Below are positions 46,501 to 58,720 of a DNA stretch of 64,000 nucleotides, one piece after another. Origin of the DNA: Ampelocalamus luodianensis (lineage: Eukaryota > Streptophyta > Magnoliopsida > Poales > Poaceae). The stretch spans positions 39,808,520-39,872,519 of the forward strand of contig CM070625.1 of NCBI GenBank assembly GCA_036346255.1, given 5' to 3'. The first letter of the stretch is position 1, and each line of letters begins with the position of its first letter. Made by a program: the position numbers and the translations under genes. The notes beneath the pieces are model-generated. The model was not told the origin of the DNA, searched no databases, and worked only from the letters and a program-made list of their open reading frames with translations.

Positions 46501-47789
46501 AAGCTCAAAAGAATATCAGCCGTCCGATTGGAAATGGGCGGCTGTGATAAATCGAGAGATTAAATGATTTGAATCGGTACCACTTAATATGGACCGCACG
46601 ATCTAGATCGACCGATCGGGATTAAAACGGAGCTCAAAGGAATCTCGAGATCCACTTTCAAATCTGGACGTTGGATTGAAATCCAACGCTCAGCTAAAAG
46701 AATACACGTCACCCCTTTTAGATGCGATGGCACAACACCGTTGGATTTGATTTCTACGGTCAGGATGGAAAATTGAACCGGATGGTCCGATTGCATACAC
46801 CAATCTAGACCCCACGATCGAAATCCAACGGCCCACTAGATTTGGGCCTTAACGGCGCACGATTAAAAAGGAGCGCCGTAGGATTTAAATCCAAGGGCCC
46901 ATATAATCGCGCGCCTTTGATTTCAAAATGAAATGAGCGACGCGGTTAGATAAAAAATGAACGGCCACAATTGTGCGGGGATCCGGAGTCGTCCGAATGC
47001 ATACACTAATCTCGTTCGTTAGATCAAGATCCAACGGCGGAGATTAAATTGCACACGTGGACACTCGCGGGCGTTATAGACTCGCCTCGCTCGATTGAAG
47101 ATCGACGGCTCATAACACGCGTGGATTTTGGGCTCGCGCCCGAACGTGACTGGGCCAGACCAATTTGATTTGGTTGGACCAAGACCCATGGTCTGAGTCG
47201 CTACAGTACTAGGTTTGGATTTGGACCGGTTTAGTTGACCAGAACCTTATTCAAATATTCCAAGGTTTGACTGGCTTTTAAAAATAGCAAATAAATTTAT
47301 AAAATCATGAAATTTTCTCGAAGCTCTTTGGGATAATATATTTCCCGGATAAATTTTATAAACCACATTATCACTTTGTAAAATACATAAATATTTATTT
47401 TAGGCCGAAAATATTTATTTAAAGACAATAACTTTTTCTTTAAGTCTTTGTAAAATACATAAATATTTATTTCAGGCCGAAAATATTTATTTAAAGACAA
47501 TAACTTTTTCTTTAAGCCCAAATAATTTCTAAAAATGCAACAAAAAAAATATTTTTAGCCAAGATAATTTATCTAGGCTTTAATAAAAATACTTCACAGT
47601 CATAATACAAGTTTTATCTTGTATTCCTTTAAGACTTCAAATGGTTCTTTAGGGTTTTGGCTAAAAAGGAAGGTTTTAATTTGTAACATGCTGCCCAAAG
47701 TGTAAAATGAATAAGTAATGCTATGAATAGCACCTCATTCTTCGTTCATAAAGCATTTTATTACTGTTTATAAACTTGGGGCTGTTACA
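43539..47789 (-). repeat. LTR C of the Tekay array (4.25 kb)
   Basis: Runs from TGTGGCCCCGGG to GGGGCTGTTACA, followed by the CCATG duplication. It is the outer 5' LTR of the array. TATA at 46290-46297, hairpin at 45770-45794, dyad motif array about 46510-47120. It is longer than A and B mainly because of a 72-bp tandem duplication. Confidence 0.92.
47374..47517. repeat. 72-bp tandem duplication unique to LTR C
   Basis: 47374-47445 and 47446-47517 are near-identical units (ctttgtaaaatacataaata...ctttttctttaag). LTRs A, B and D have one unit at this point. Confidence 0.9.
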
Positions 47790-47794
47790 CCATG
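47790..47794. repeat. Target site duplication CCATG, right
   Basis: Matches 18489-18493. Confidence 0.9.
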
Positions 47795-48170
47795 CCCCCA
47801 GGTGGGCTGCCGGCAGATGGGCCCAATTCAGTATGATTACAAACTCCAGATTAGCCCAAACAAGTGATATGACGTCTTCTTTTCATGATTGCGATCAGTC
47901 CAGAAGGAATTTGGAGATGAGGCTAGATCCGTTAGAAAGAGGATGAAATAAGCTTTCAATCCAGTACTCGTGGACCTCAAACTGAGTTCGTATGCGAAAG
48001 TTATGCCTATTTGAAATCAGGGCTGTCTCCGGAAGCCGAACTCGATTCCTGAACGTATCCATCTTGAACTCTTGCTTGGCTTGGACACAAAATGACATAG
48101 AAACCTTCCTCGTACCATGGCGTGGAGTAGCGCTCATATCTGGAGGGTTGATGTCCTCATCAGCTGGCCA

Positions 48171-48180
48171 ATAATAAAAG
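48171..48180 (+). promoter_or_regulatory. TATA-like box in the plus-strand LTR
   Basis: ataataaaagg is preceded by U3-like sequence and followed within 50-250 bases by a leader-like purine-rich stretch. Confidence 0.45.
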
Positions 48181-50287
48181 GAGGGGGAAAACCCTATTCA
48201 CTACTATAGCATAGATGCTACAGTACCTCGCTGCCACTGTAGCACACCACCACTGTAGCGCCGCCCTGGTGTCTCCTCCCCATGGCAGCCCTTGCCTCCA
48301 TCCCCCGCTGCTGTTGCCGGCCAAAGAAGGGAGAAGAAGGAGAGAGGGGAGAAGAGAGGGAATGGGAGAGATCGTGGGCTAGGTTCGTGATCTTCAGCGG
48401 TTCTTCAAGGGTAAGATCCGATCCCCTTTCATTTAGTTGATTAATTGACTATTAGGCGACGTCGGTAATAGATCTGTTTAGAACAGTCAGTAATGGCCGA
48501 CATTTTTGAGGACTTTAAGTGTGGATTCTGGTCTGGCCGCCTCCTAGAGAGTTGTAGACGACGTCGATACCTTTCTGTAGAGTATAGGATCGCATCGTTT
48601 GGACGAGCGGTTCAAAAGTTATGAATTTTGTAGCACTACTGTTCCGTAAATCTACTACCATTCTAACAGATTTTAGTAATCAGACTTAAGCGGATAGTTA
48701 AAGGAATTTCTGGGAGGTCACACTATAACTAAAGATGTAGATAATTGTCTTACCTTTCAGGAAAGCTAAAGAACATGAAATTTGGATCATTATTCTGAAT
48801 GTTATGATAGTTTCAATATATCTATCTTGAAAACCAACATGAATTAGCGGTTCTGTTCATCAGCTTGGTAGGGGTAGTAGATGGTCAAATCTGGAAGGCT
48901 CACCAACTAGGTTTATATGGGGGATTTGGTAATCTTTCTAAAGAGTCCAAGAACACCCCATTTGGATCTCCGTACTAAAAGATATGAATTTTTGAATATG
49001 ACTATCTGTCGAGAGAACGGACCGCTATTCAGGATTTTGGGAGTTGGGTTTACGCTAGAGAACATAGTGTTTTCGTAATTACTTCTAGCTTTGTTTTGTC
49101 CAGTATTGTTATCTTAGAGTGCTTGTTAACTTAATTCAGGTGGGGGATTGGTTCCGGGGGCAGCGCTCTCTTCGCGTCCTCCGTTCTCACGGTTGAGCCA
49201 AGTACTTTGATTGTTAGATTTATTATGAGTGAATGATCTTGTTTTCTAGTGTTGTGAGTATACGTGTTGTCCATGGATGCTAGAATATTATGAATGTCAA
49301 TGATCGTGTTTATTAGTATTATGAAAATATGTGCTATTCATGGATGCTAGAATATTATGAATGTCTATGATCAAGGATGCTAGAAGTATGAGTAAGTTTA
49401 TTCATATGTGATGTTGATGCGAATGCATGATAAGATGGTTTAAGGTTTTGTTCATATGCATCATGCTGACATATTGAAGACTTGGTCACATGGTGACCAA
49501 GCATTTATTGAGGTCCCCGTCATGAATATAACGGGCTTATGGTCCCCACACTCATGGAGTGTGGGCTTAGATCCCCATACTTGTGGAGTATGGGCAATGG
49601 TCCCTGTGCTAGATGGCACAGGCATGGGTATGTATGGACGGATACATACTCTGCATTACCGGTAAAATGCAAAAGAGAAAGCGAAAAGAAAGTGTATTTG
49701 GGCATCTTGCATAGCATGAACATATAACATATTTGTTATAGAGATTTGTGGATGGTTGTTAATGAATACAATTGTTTATGCTATTGTTGCCATTTATTGT
49801 ACTTGCTGAGTCTTTGGACTCACTCTTGTTGTTGTTGTGTTTTTAGGTACCCTTTACAAGAACAGCATGTATAGGAGGGTATAAAACTTAGAGTGGTTGC
49901 ACAATAGCACGAACTACTCACATTTGAATTGATAGAATGATAATTTAGTAGTTGATTATATTGCTTAAATAATTCTTTATGATTTTCTCCCTTGCTTGGA
50001 ATAAAATTGTAATAGAGTTGATTAGAGGATTATGAATGCTCTTTGGGTTATACTTTAGTTGTTTAGCATGTTATGGATGATATAGTGATGATTTTCATAA
50101 TTTTGGATGTCTTTTGATTATGCTGGATGTTGGATTGATTAATTATGTTATAATTGACTATTGGGACTTCAGATATAGTTAACTATACAGAGGAGGTTCT
50201 ACCAAAATTCAGTAAGATGTCTTTGTTTTAAATGGATACAATATTAGTTAGTAGCATTCCAGGCTCATGTTGGGCTGGGGTGTTACA

Positions 50288-50829
50288 ACTATTTAAATAA
50301 ATAAAAATAGATTTGTTAAATTGCCTTCAATCTATTACACTATTGGAAATGAAATATTGCTTTGTGCTGAAAATGAACCTATGTATAGTACAATCTTTGT
50401 ACTCAGTTGCATTGCTTAAATATTACAGAGGAGGTTGATCCCCAAGGGATCGACCATTGTGAGACCGACTTCGTGCAGGATGACTAGCTTGGCGGTCCGG
50501 TCGGTTGCCTTGTGGGTAAGGGCAAACCGGTTGGTTTTTGTTTATTGCCATCTTATGACTTTTGCTTCCGCTGCTACTTTAGTTATTTACCTTGTCTTTT
50601 GGCCAGTCTGCCCTTTTTGTAATAACTCTATTATATGGCTATCTTTTGTGATGTAAATTTGAAGACTCGGTATTGTAATCTTGTATGGAATTGATGTATG
50701 ATTTTGTGAGGTGTATGTGTACCGCTCCTGGGAGATACATGTTACACCGAGGCACGGGATATTCGGTTTGTGATGCTAGAGTCAAGTGGATGGCTAAGCA
50801 TTACGAGCTAAATACCCCGGGTTCTCACA
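50288..50829 (+). mobile_element. 3' end of an older plus-strand LTR
   Basis: Contains gtactcag (50400) and ends taccccgggttctcaca at 50829, resembling the end of the solo LTR (ttaccgggtccccaca at 27360). It was probably part of the DNA into which the plus-strand element inserted. Open frames at 50435-50656 and 50685-50873 are not recognised. Confidence 0.5.
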
Positions 50830-51994
50830 ACCGTGTCCTCCACGCTACCAGAGCGCGCACTAAAAGTCACTGAGTGACATCATAGTGCAAATTTCGTCTC
50901 TGGTGAGTCCAACCCATGCTCATGTGCATCATCTTGTGTCCTAGTGGATAAGGATGAGATCCCCTCAAATCTTTTCGCTAATGCCTCACATGGACGCTTG
51001 AATTTGGAGTTCTCCCCCTTCACAGCCATGAGAACTCCTTTCTTCTCCGGCGAGGTTCCGGTAAGGCATCACCAAATTGCTCATGTTCACACCATCTCCT
51101 AGGACCTCTTAAGCTTCTCTAATAGCTAGTTTCCCTTCTCCTACCTCAGGTTAACCTCTCCACATTGGACCTCATCATCGCTGTCACCATTGTTGTAGAC
51201 AAGCTCCCTCTGGCGATCTCCTAACCCCTTCATCGCTCGAGTAAGATCTTTGTACCTAGTGGAAGCTATTCCATGCATTCTTTTGCTTAGTGTGTGGCCT
51301 TAGTGTCGCATGCACGTACACCATAGTTTCACTAGCCGCCCAACTCTGGATAGTCGACGTTCTAGTCCACCTCTACCGCCGAAACCCCAACCATTAGATG
51401 TGCAAGCTTAAGTGGAATCCATTCATGTCCTTAGATCACGCCGCCATAGCCGAAATCGCCGATGGGGCTCCGGTCAAAATCAAGCTCAGTGAGCTCTGTT
51501 TTCTGGAAGCACCGACATGTACTATAGCTCATCATTAGAAATTAACCGCAATGATTAGTATTTAAACGAATATCTGTGTTGGAAAACACAGTTAAACTTG
51601 TTTAGTAATACCCTACAGCCTATGACATGTGGGCCTAGCCCTTAAGTTTCCCATGCACTGTGTAGTGCTCCGGTGAACCGAGTTCGTAAGACTGAGTCTA
51701 TGACTAGTAGGCCCCACCTATCAGTTCGCACAAGTTCAGACGTTCCGAACGACTTCGAACTAAAGTTCGAACGATCCGAACGGCCTCAACTCAGTTTTTG
51801 AAAAAGAAAAACAGCACTATGCATTGGATCCCAGCGACTACAGCTAGCACAACGTTTAGTAGAAAAAGTATTAAAAGATTTAGAAAATTGGAATCCATTA
51901 ATTCGTACACTGAAAATTCATGTAACTTCAAAAATTCATAACTAATTCATGAGAACTCCAAATGAGATGAACCAAGTTATTTTGATCTTATAAT
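50830..51994. other. LTR-like leader and AT-rich sequence, no gene seen
   Basis: A pyrimidine-rich, intron-like stretch with gtaaggca and gtaagatc donor-like sites (51060, 51240) is followed by aaaattcataactaattcatgagaactcc near 51930. Similar phrases occur in the solo LTR near 25150. It is probably degraded LTR sequence. Confidence 0.4.
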
Positions 51995-52582
51995 TATAAG
52001 ACCCGGGATTAACACTCCTGAATCCTCTGTGCATTTCTGAACTAGTCCCATGATCAGTAGCTAGTTCACACTGTAACAAATATGGTAACATCCATAATTC
52101 GTATAACTTTATTAATAATCAACAGAATTTATTACAAGAGAGGCTTACAGGCCAACAATAAAATAACACAGCGAAAGATGAAGAGGTAGTAGTAGGGTCC
52201 AGCTGATCTACCACAGGCAATCGACTGGGGTAGCGGCCTAGTCATCACCATCTACACCTGTAGCGAAGTCCTTATCCTCTAAAAGTTGTTTGCATAAAGC
52301 AAGTATGAGCACTACTACCGTGCTCGCAAGTTACACTGTCGAATAACAGAATGACATGCATACATGGATATCTCAAAGGAAGGCTTATATAGTTAATTTC
52401 CATAAAGCAAAGTTTTCCTTAAATATTTGTGCTAAGTTCCAAAGCAGTTGTTTTATAACTAAAATTTATTGTATAAATTCTCAGTTTTATAGTCAGATAA
52501 CATTCACACAAGAATGGTGAAGGATACCTTCCTATCACATGGTTTCCTACCCAAATTTTTCGATTGGATAGAAATCCAAATC
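51995..52582 (-). mobile_element. Minus-strand LTR fragment (target of the second Tekay copy)
   Basis: The left edge reads aagacccgggattaac, like the TGTGGGCGCCCCGGATTATT edge of the Tekay LTRs. It also has tttattaataatcaacagaatttattacaa and 'gtatgagcactactaccgtgctcgcaagtta', typical of this LTR end. It is cut at 52582 by LTR D. Confidence 0.5.
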
Positions 52583-55500
52583 TGTGGGCGCCCCGGATTA
52601 TTGGAAATGTACTTAATTAAATTCACACTGTAGCACAATTATTAATGAAGGAACAGTACTGTCCCTTTATTAAAGATCATGCTAAAGGCATAAATTTAAC
52701 AAGTAACAATTCCGATAAACAGGCTCCCCGGATATATATATATCTCACAATGGTTCCCAGGATCAACGACCATTGCATATATATATCCTTCATCAACATT
52801 GCATCAAACACATACATGTCATACATTTGCATAATTAAACATAAGTTTACATTATTCGGTTTGGTATTACAATATTAAGTGACTTGGTCACTTCAAAAGT
52901 CTAACAGCAGAAGCAAAAACAAAATATTAAAGTCCACCAATGGCCTCATCCACCCGAAGGCAATTGCGTGGAGGAAAGAAGTAGCTCTACTCGTTAAGCG
53001 TCCACTGATCGGGCGCTAACGGTACTTCATAAAAAAACCGTCATCACACGCAACAATAGGTGATAGCACCTGAGTACGGAAGGTACTCAGCAAGTCTTAC
53101 ACAAACTAATAAAAGAAAGTGTTTATTAGAACCTAATCAAAGGAATATAATTTTTACATGCGTAAGGTTACAACAGGAAGGTATAAAGGTTCAAATTTGC
53201 ATAAAGCGATACATCTTATCCTACAAATGCTACATTTTGATAAAGCAATTTAATAAATCAAAGTTTGCTTAGAACAGTAAGTAAATGACATAATTGTAAA
53301 CAGTACAGTGCATGAATCCCTCATGCAAAGCCATAAAAACCAAAACCAGATTTTGTAAATCAAAACTTCTATACAGGTGACATCAATTCAAGTTATCGTC
53401 CATGACCGTGGACACGGCTATTCGAATGCATTTATACCCCGCGGGTGTACATCTTTACCCACATGACTTAGCTAGCCGTTGCCTTCGGATGCCTCCGAAT
53501 GATGACATACTTCCTTTGGTATGCCGTAGGGAAACTAAGATTTGGTATTTTCAACAAGCTAACACTATTGAGTTGGACCCCATGTGTGAACCGATCTCGC
53601 TTAAACAACGATCGATAGCATCAGCTAACCGAGGCACACATGTTGCGTCGAAATGTCGATCCAAACAATTAAATGCGAACTGGGCTCACTACCCATATTA
53701 GGATGCAATCGGCACCATTAAGGTATCGTATATGCTACGGAGCACATATACGCCTCACCTTTCTAAGAACATCGACATCGACATACAAGCTCACATGGCA
53801 TACAACGCGATCATCGGACCAAAGCATCTATGCCATACAAGGTCAATACACATATTCTTACTCTCCTGTTTCCAACCCAATAGTCTTAACATTTTACTTA
53901 ACCAAGCAGCGCCCATACTGCTGCATGTGGAAATGCGTGGGGACTTGAATTGAATAGTCAAAGTTCGGTCCTTAAATAATCCTGACAAGTCCACCACAAA
54001 ACCCAATCTCGTGCACAAAGCACCATCACTAGCTTCCCTTGTCGGATCGGTTTAAATTTCAAATACAAGTCGATTTAAAGAAACTGGACAAAGAGTTTAA
54101 AATAACAAAAGTTCAGTTGTGACTCCCATGTTTGACAAGATATGCTTGTCAAACTCTAAAATATCTAGACTGCATGTCTAAGCCAAAACTGAAAATATAG
54201 GCTATAGTATACATTACTATGCTAAGGTTGAGTATATGGTGGCAATTGAGGTAATCCATCATGTTAGGTCATAGCTAGCTACTAACAGATCACAGTTTGT
54301 ATTTTCAGAAAAATAGCATGCACGATTGTCCTTTGGATTTAGAAAATCTAATGTATAAAATTTGGGATCAACATGGTGCGAGAGGAAGCTTGCCTTGATA
54401 ATAATAAACCTCATTGCGAGTTCAGGTTGCTCGAAATATATTCAATTGCTTGTGAACAGTTCTAAAAGAAGCAATAAGACCCAATAAATACCAAAGCGAC
54501 AATAAGTCCAAAATGGAAGAAATATGCATGATCAATCCAAAATGCATGATTGGCGATATGCTTAAGTTATATCTACCTAATAGTAATACTAACCCATATT
54601 ATAAATTCTGTTTTCAAATGGCGAAACTAGGGTTTAGTTCAAAGTTGCGATTTTGATTTTGAAATGAACTAGAAACAGAGACGGATAGCGATTTTGGAAA
54701 AGGAAAATAGAACATGCAAAAGTTCATAAATGAAACTTAGCATGATCTTTTAGGTAATTAATATCCCAAACTAACCTTAATCTAACCTAATCAGTTAGAT
54801 TACCAAAAGTGAAAGAAACTTGCATTGTCGGTTGGTAGGCAAAAGGAACAGAGATGATTTACATTATCAACCTAAATAGATGATAACAAGGATTAAAAGA
54901 ATAACTTGTTATGCTACTAGGGTTTAGTTTAAACCTAACTAGGATAACAAGTCGACGGGAGAAACCTAGGTCTTGAAAATGACATAAAAGACGAAAAGTT
55001 AGAATAACAACTTTTAGATTCTGACAAGATTGAAGCTACGATGTTCAAAAGAATGATTCACGGAGCTTCTAAAGTCCTTAAGATGCTCAAGATGTTAGAA
55101 ACTAGGGTTTTAGCTTACGATGAGGAAAGACACCACAGACTTTGGCAACGAAGTGGATTGTGAGAGAAATAAACTACGGATTTAACCTACAAAAGATAGC
55201 CAATCTTTATTGCAAGGTAAAACCGATTGCTTAAGGTGGATAAGCAATGGACAAGAGCAAGAAACTCCACCGACAGACAAGGAAAATGATGAGCTTGTGG
55301 TCAACAATGGCATAGCTCAAAAAGTTAGGGTTATATATGGATGTTGAGCTACAGGGCAAGATGGAAAGATCTAGAGTTGATGAGGTGTCTACTTAGCTAA
55401 ATATCCAAAAATTTGTGGCATAATCTTTGGATAATCCTCTCCTCTGCTCTCAGAAATGGCTGCGTGCAGAGATAAGGAAGAAGGGAGGCAAAATATGACA

Positions 55501-56943
55501 TGTGGGTCCCTTTGTCATCCTCAGCCGCGCGCGTCTTCAAAAGCTCAAAAGAATATCAACCGTCCGATTGGAAATGGGCGGCTGTGATAAATAGAGAGGT
55601 TAAAAGGTTTTAGTCGGTATCTTTTAATATGGACCGTGCGATCTAGATCGGCGATCGAGATTAAAACAGAGCTCAAAAGGATTTCGGGGTTTTAAGTTCA
55701 AATAGGGGCGTTGGATTGAAATCCAACGGTCAAATAAAAGAATACACGTCACCCTTTCTGATGCGATGACGCGGCACCGTTAGATTAGATTTCTACGGTC
55801 AAGATGGGGAAATGAACCGGATGGTCCGATTGCATACACTCATATGGACCCTACGATTGAAATCCAACGATCCACCGAATTTGGGCTTTAAAGGCCCACG
55901 GTCAAAAAGGAGCGCCGTGGGATTTAAATCCAAAGGCCCAGATAAAAGCGCGCCTTTGATTTCAAAATAAAATGAGCGACGCGGTTAGATCAAGAATGGA
56001 CGGCTAAGATCGTGAGGGGATCCGAAGTCGTCCGAATGCATACACCAATCCGGACCACACGATGAAGATCTAACGGCCCAGAGGAGCGCGGGCCTTAATA
56101 GCACGCGTTAAAAAGGAAAGCCGTAGGATTTGAATCGGCGGCTCGGATAAAAGCGCCTTTAAGTTTAAAACGAAAAGGAGGCGTGTTGGATCGAAAATGA
56201 GCGGTGGAGATTGAGAAGGGCTCGGAGTTGTCAGGTGCACACATCGATCTCGATCGTTCGATCAAGATCCAACGGCAGAGATTAAGGTGCACACGTGGAC
56301 AGCTCGTGGGACGTTGCGGCCCCGCCCGTTCGATTGAAGATCAACGGCTCACATCGCGTAGGAGGTTTGAGCTTGCGCTCGAGCGTGACAGAGCCGGACC
56401 ATTTGCGAGTTGGACCCAACCACTTGGCTCGAGTCGCTCTGATGCTAGGGTTTGGATTCAAACGGTTTAGTTGACGAACTTATTCAAATGCTTAAAAGGT
56501 TTGGTAGGGTTTTAAAATAGCAAATAAATTTATAAAATCATGAAATTTTTATGGAGACTACTGGGATGATATATTTCCAGATAAATTTTAAAATCACATG
56601 ATCACTTTGTAAAATACATAAATATTTATTTTAGCCCGAAAGTATTCATTTAAAGACAATTATTTTTCTTTAAGTCAATATAATTTCTAAAATGCAACAA
56701 AAATATTTTCAGCCAAGATAATTTACCTAGGCTTTAATAAAAATGATTCCCAGTCATAATACAAGTTTTATCTTGTATTCCTTTAAGACTTTAAATGGTT
56801 CTTTAGGATTTTGGCTAAAAAGGAAGGTTTTCAATTTGTAACATACTGCCCAAATGGTAGAAATGAACAGTAATACTATGAACAACACCTCATTACTGTT
56901 CATAAAGCATTTTATTACTGTTTATAGAATTGGGGCTGTTACA
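52583..56943 (-). repeat. LTR D of the second Tekay copy (4.36 kb)
   Basis: Runs from TGTGGGCGCCCCGG to GGGGCTGTTACA, collinear with A-C but clearly diverged, for example gtgtttattagaacctaatc against gtgttgattagagcctaacc. TATA-like ttatata at 55331-55337 (minus), dyad motifs about 55555-56350. It is the 3' LTR of internal 3. Open frames such as 53402-53948 are not conserved as proteins. Confidence 0.9.
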
Positions 56944-56960
56944 AACCTACCCCCTTTAAG
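56944..56960 (-). other. Polypurine tract, internal 3
   Basis: The minus strand reads cttaaagggggtaggtt just before TGTAACAGCCCC of LTR D. Confidence 0.85.
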
Positions 56961-57164
56961 AAAATCTCGTCCCCGAGATTTGGAACAAGTTTAAGATTAG
57001 GAAGAAGTGAAGTAGAAATGATTTATAAGGAAATTCAACATCTGTTGTCTTGATTTCCTTCAAAGATAACAAAGAAGAAATTTACATAACAACATAGTGT
57101 TATTATTACATCTTTGTTTACATTGCTTTGTTTAAACTTTCCTTTCTTGATTCAAAGGAAAGTT

Positions 57165-58720
57165 CTAAACAACAAAAAGATGGGGGTGCTCAATCTGCAT
57201 CAGATCTTCGCGCTCCCAAGTGGGTTCATCCTCGGAATGATTAGCCCACTGAATTTTCAAGAACTTGACAGTACGATTTCTTGTCCTGCGTTCCATTGTG
57301 TCGAGGATACGTACTGGTTGTTCTTGATAGGAAAGATCCAGGTTGGAGATCAAGATGCTCATAGCGATTGCCTCAATAGGAACACGAAGGCATTTCTTCA
57401 ATTGAGACACATGAAAAGTATCATGCAACTGCTGAGAGTGATTGGTAGTTCCAATTGATAAGCTCTGACTCCTCGCTTGCAATGATTCGGAAGGTCAGAT
57501 ATAGCGAGTGCGATCTTCCTTTTTACAAAACGATGAGTACCCTTCATGGGTGACACTTTAAGATAGACATGGTCATATACTTCAAAGCTTAATTCACGAC
57601 GGCGATGGTCAGCATAGCTCTTCTGACGAGATTGAGCAGTTCTCAAGCAATCTCGAATCGGACGAACTTGCTCTTGACTTCTTTACCAAGTGCGGACCAT
57701 AGAATGATCTTTCACGAGACTCGGACCAATTTAATGGGGTCCTACAAGCTCTCCCATACAAGGCTTCAAAAGGTGACATTTGAATACTTGCTTGGTAACT
57801 ATTATTGTAGGAAAATTCCACATATGGCAAAGATTTCTCCCAGTCTTTGCTATAAGATAGCACATAGGCTCGAAGAAGATCTTCCATTACTTGGTTCACT
57901 CTCTCAGTTTGACCACTAGTTTGAGGATGATAAGCAGTACTTGAAAGTGAGTTCAGTCCCCATAGCCTGATGAAGACAATTCCAAAAGTGGGAAGTAAAT
58001 TGAGGGCCACGGTCAGAAACAATGACCTTGGGAACACCATGAAGACAAACAATTCTAGCAATATAAAGCTCTGCTAGCTGCTTGCCACTAAAGATGGTTT
58101 TGACCGGAATGAAATGAGCCACTTTTGTCAAACGGTCGATGATTACCCACACGGCATCGGATCAATTGGAAGTTTTGGGAAGACCAGTAACAAAATCCAT
58201 ACCGATCTCTTCCCACTTCCAGCATGGAATAGGCAAAGGTGAAGGGTACCAGGTGGCTTGGATGTTGACTTTAACCCTTTGGCAAATATCACATTCAGCG
58301 ACATACTGAGCGATTTGCCTCTTCATTTGGCTCCACCAAAATGTTTTCTTTAAATCCTAATACATCTTAGTACTTCCGGGATGTAGAGAAAACTTGGAAT
58401 TATGAGCCTCTCTAAGAATTAGACTTCTTAGATGAGGATCAACAGGTACCACCAAATGATTGCGATATCGAATCATCTGCGATCATCTTGAGAGAATTCG
58501 TTGGCTTTACCCTTCAAATTCTCCTTGATTTGGCTACCTCGGCATCGATTTTGGGCCTCAAGAATCGAGATTCTAAGGTAGGCTCCACTTGTAATGCAGC
58601 AAGAAAACCTTCTTCCACCAAATCAAGACTTAGTATGAAAATCAGCACACAAGTCCTTGGCGCGAGTAAAGAGAATGTCTGATTGCATTGTGACTTTACG
58701 CAAAGCATCCGCCACAACAT
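57165..58720 (-). pseudogene. pol: Internal 3: integrase and chromodomain (frameshifted)
   Basis: This is the best-preserved integrase of the three. WVIIDRLTKVAHFIPVKTIF is at 58152 onward. The frames at 58152-57916 and 58061-57609 carry an intact second catalytic Asp block, AYHPQTSGQTERVNQ with the catalytic Glu, and EKSLPYVEFSYNNSYQ. The frame 57482-57165 holds HDTFHVSQLKKCLRVP and an intact chromodomain (YQEQPVRILDTMERRTRN...), stopping at 57165. Breaks remain, for example near 57920 and 57500. The chromodomain places the element with chromoviruses, most like Tekay. Confidence 0.87.

Larger units (their letters stand above)
18494..47789 (-). mobile_element. Tandem Tekay/Del-type Ty3 chromovirus array: three LTRs, two internal regions
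   Basis: In plus coordinates the order is LTR A, internal 1, LTR B, internal 2, LTR C, with genes on the minus strand. Both internal regions have a primer site complementary to initiator Met tRNA next to their right-hand LTR, and a polypurine tract next to their left-hand LTR. One CCATG duplication flanks the whole array. LTRs A-C are near-identical, so the insertion is recent. Without the solo LTR in unit 1, each LTR-plus-internal unit is about 10.2 kb, and one complete element would be about 14.4 kb. Confidence 0.9.
47790..50287 (+). mobile_element. 3' LTR of the plus-strand element, 3' part
   Basis: Continuation of 17919-18493. It holds a likely core promoter (ataataaaag at 48171-48180), a GC-richer purine-rich leader near 48220-48410 with a possible splice donor ggtaagatcc at 48410, then AT-rich U5 to TGTTACA at 50281-50287. 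Open frames at 49456-49727 overlap a short near-repeat (ccccacactcatggagtgtggg / ccccatacttgtggagtatggg) and are not recognised. There is no host gene in this stretch. Confidence 0.78.

Noticed and set aside
49520..49727. Overlapping frames near 49.5-49.7 kb
   Set aside because: They come from a short internally repeated phrase (ccccacactcatggagtgtgg) within LTR U5, with no protein evidence.
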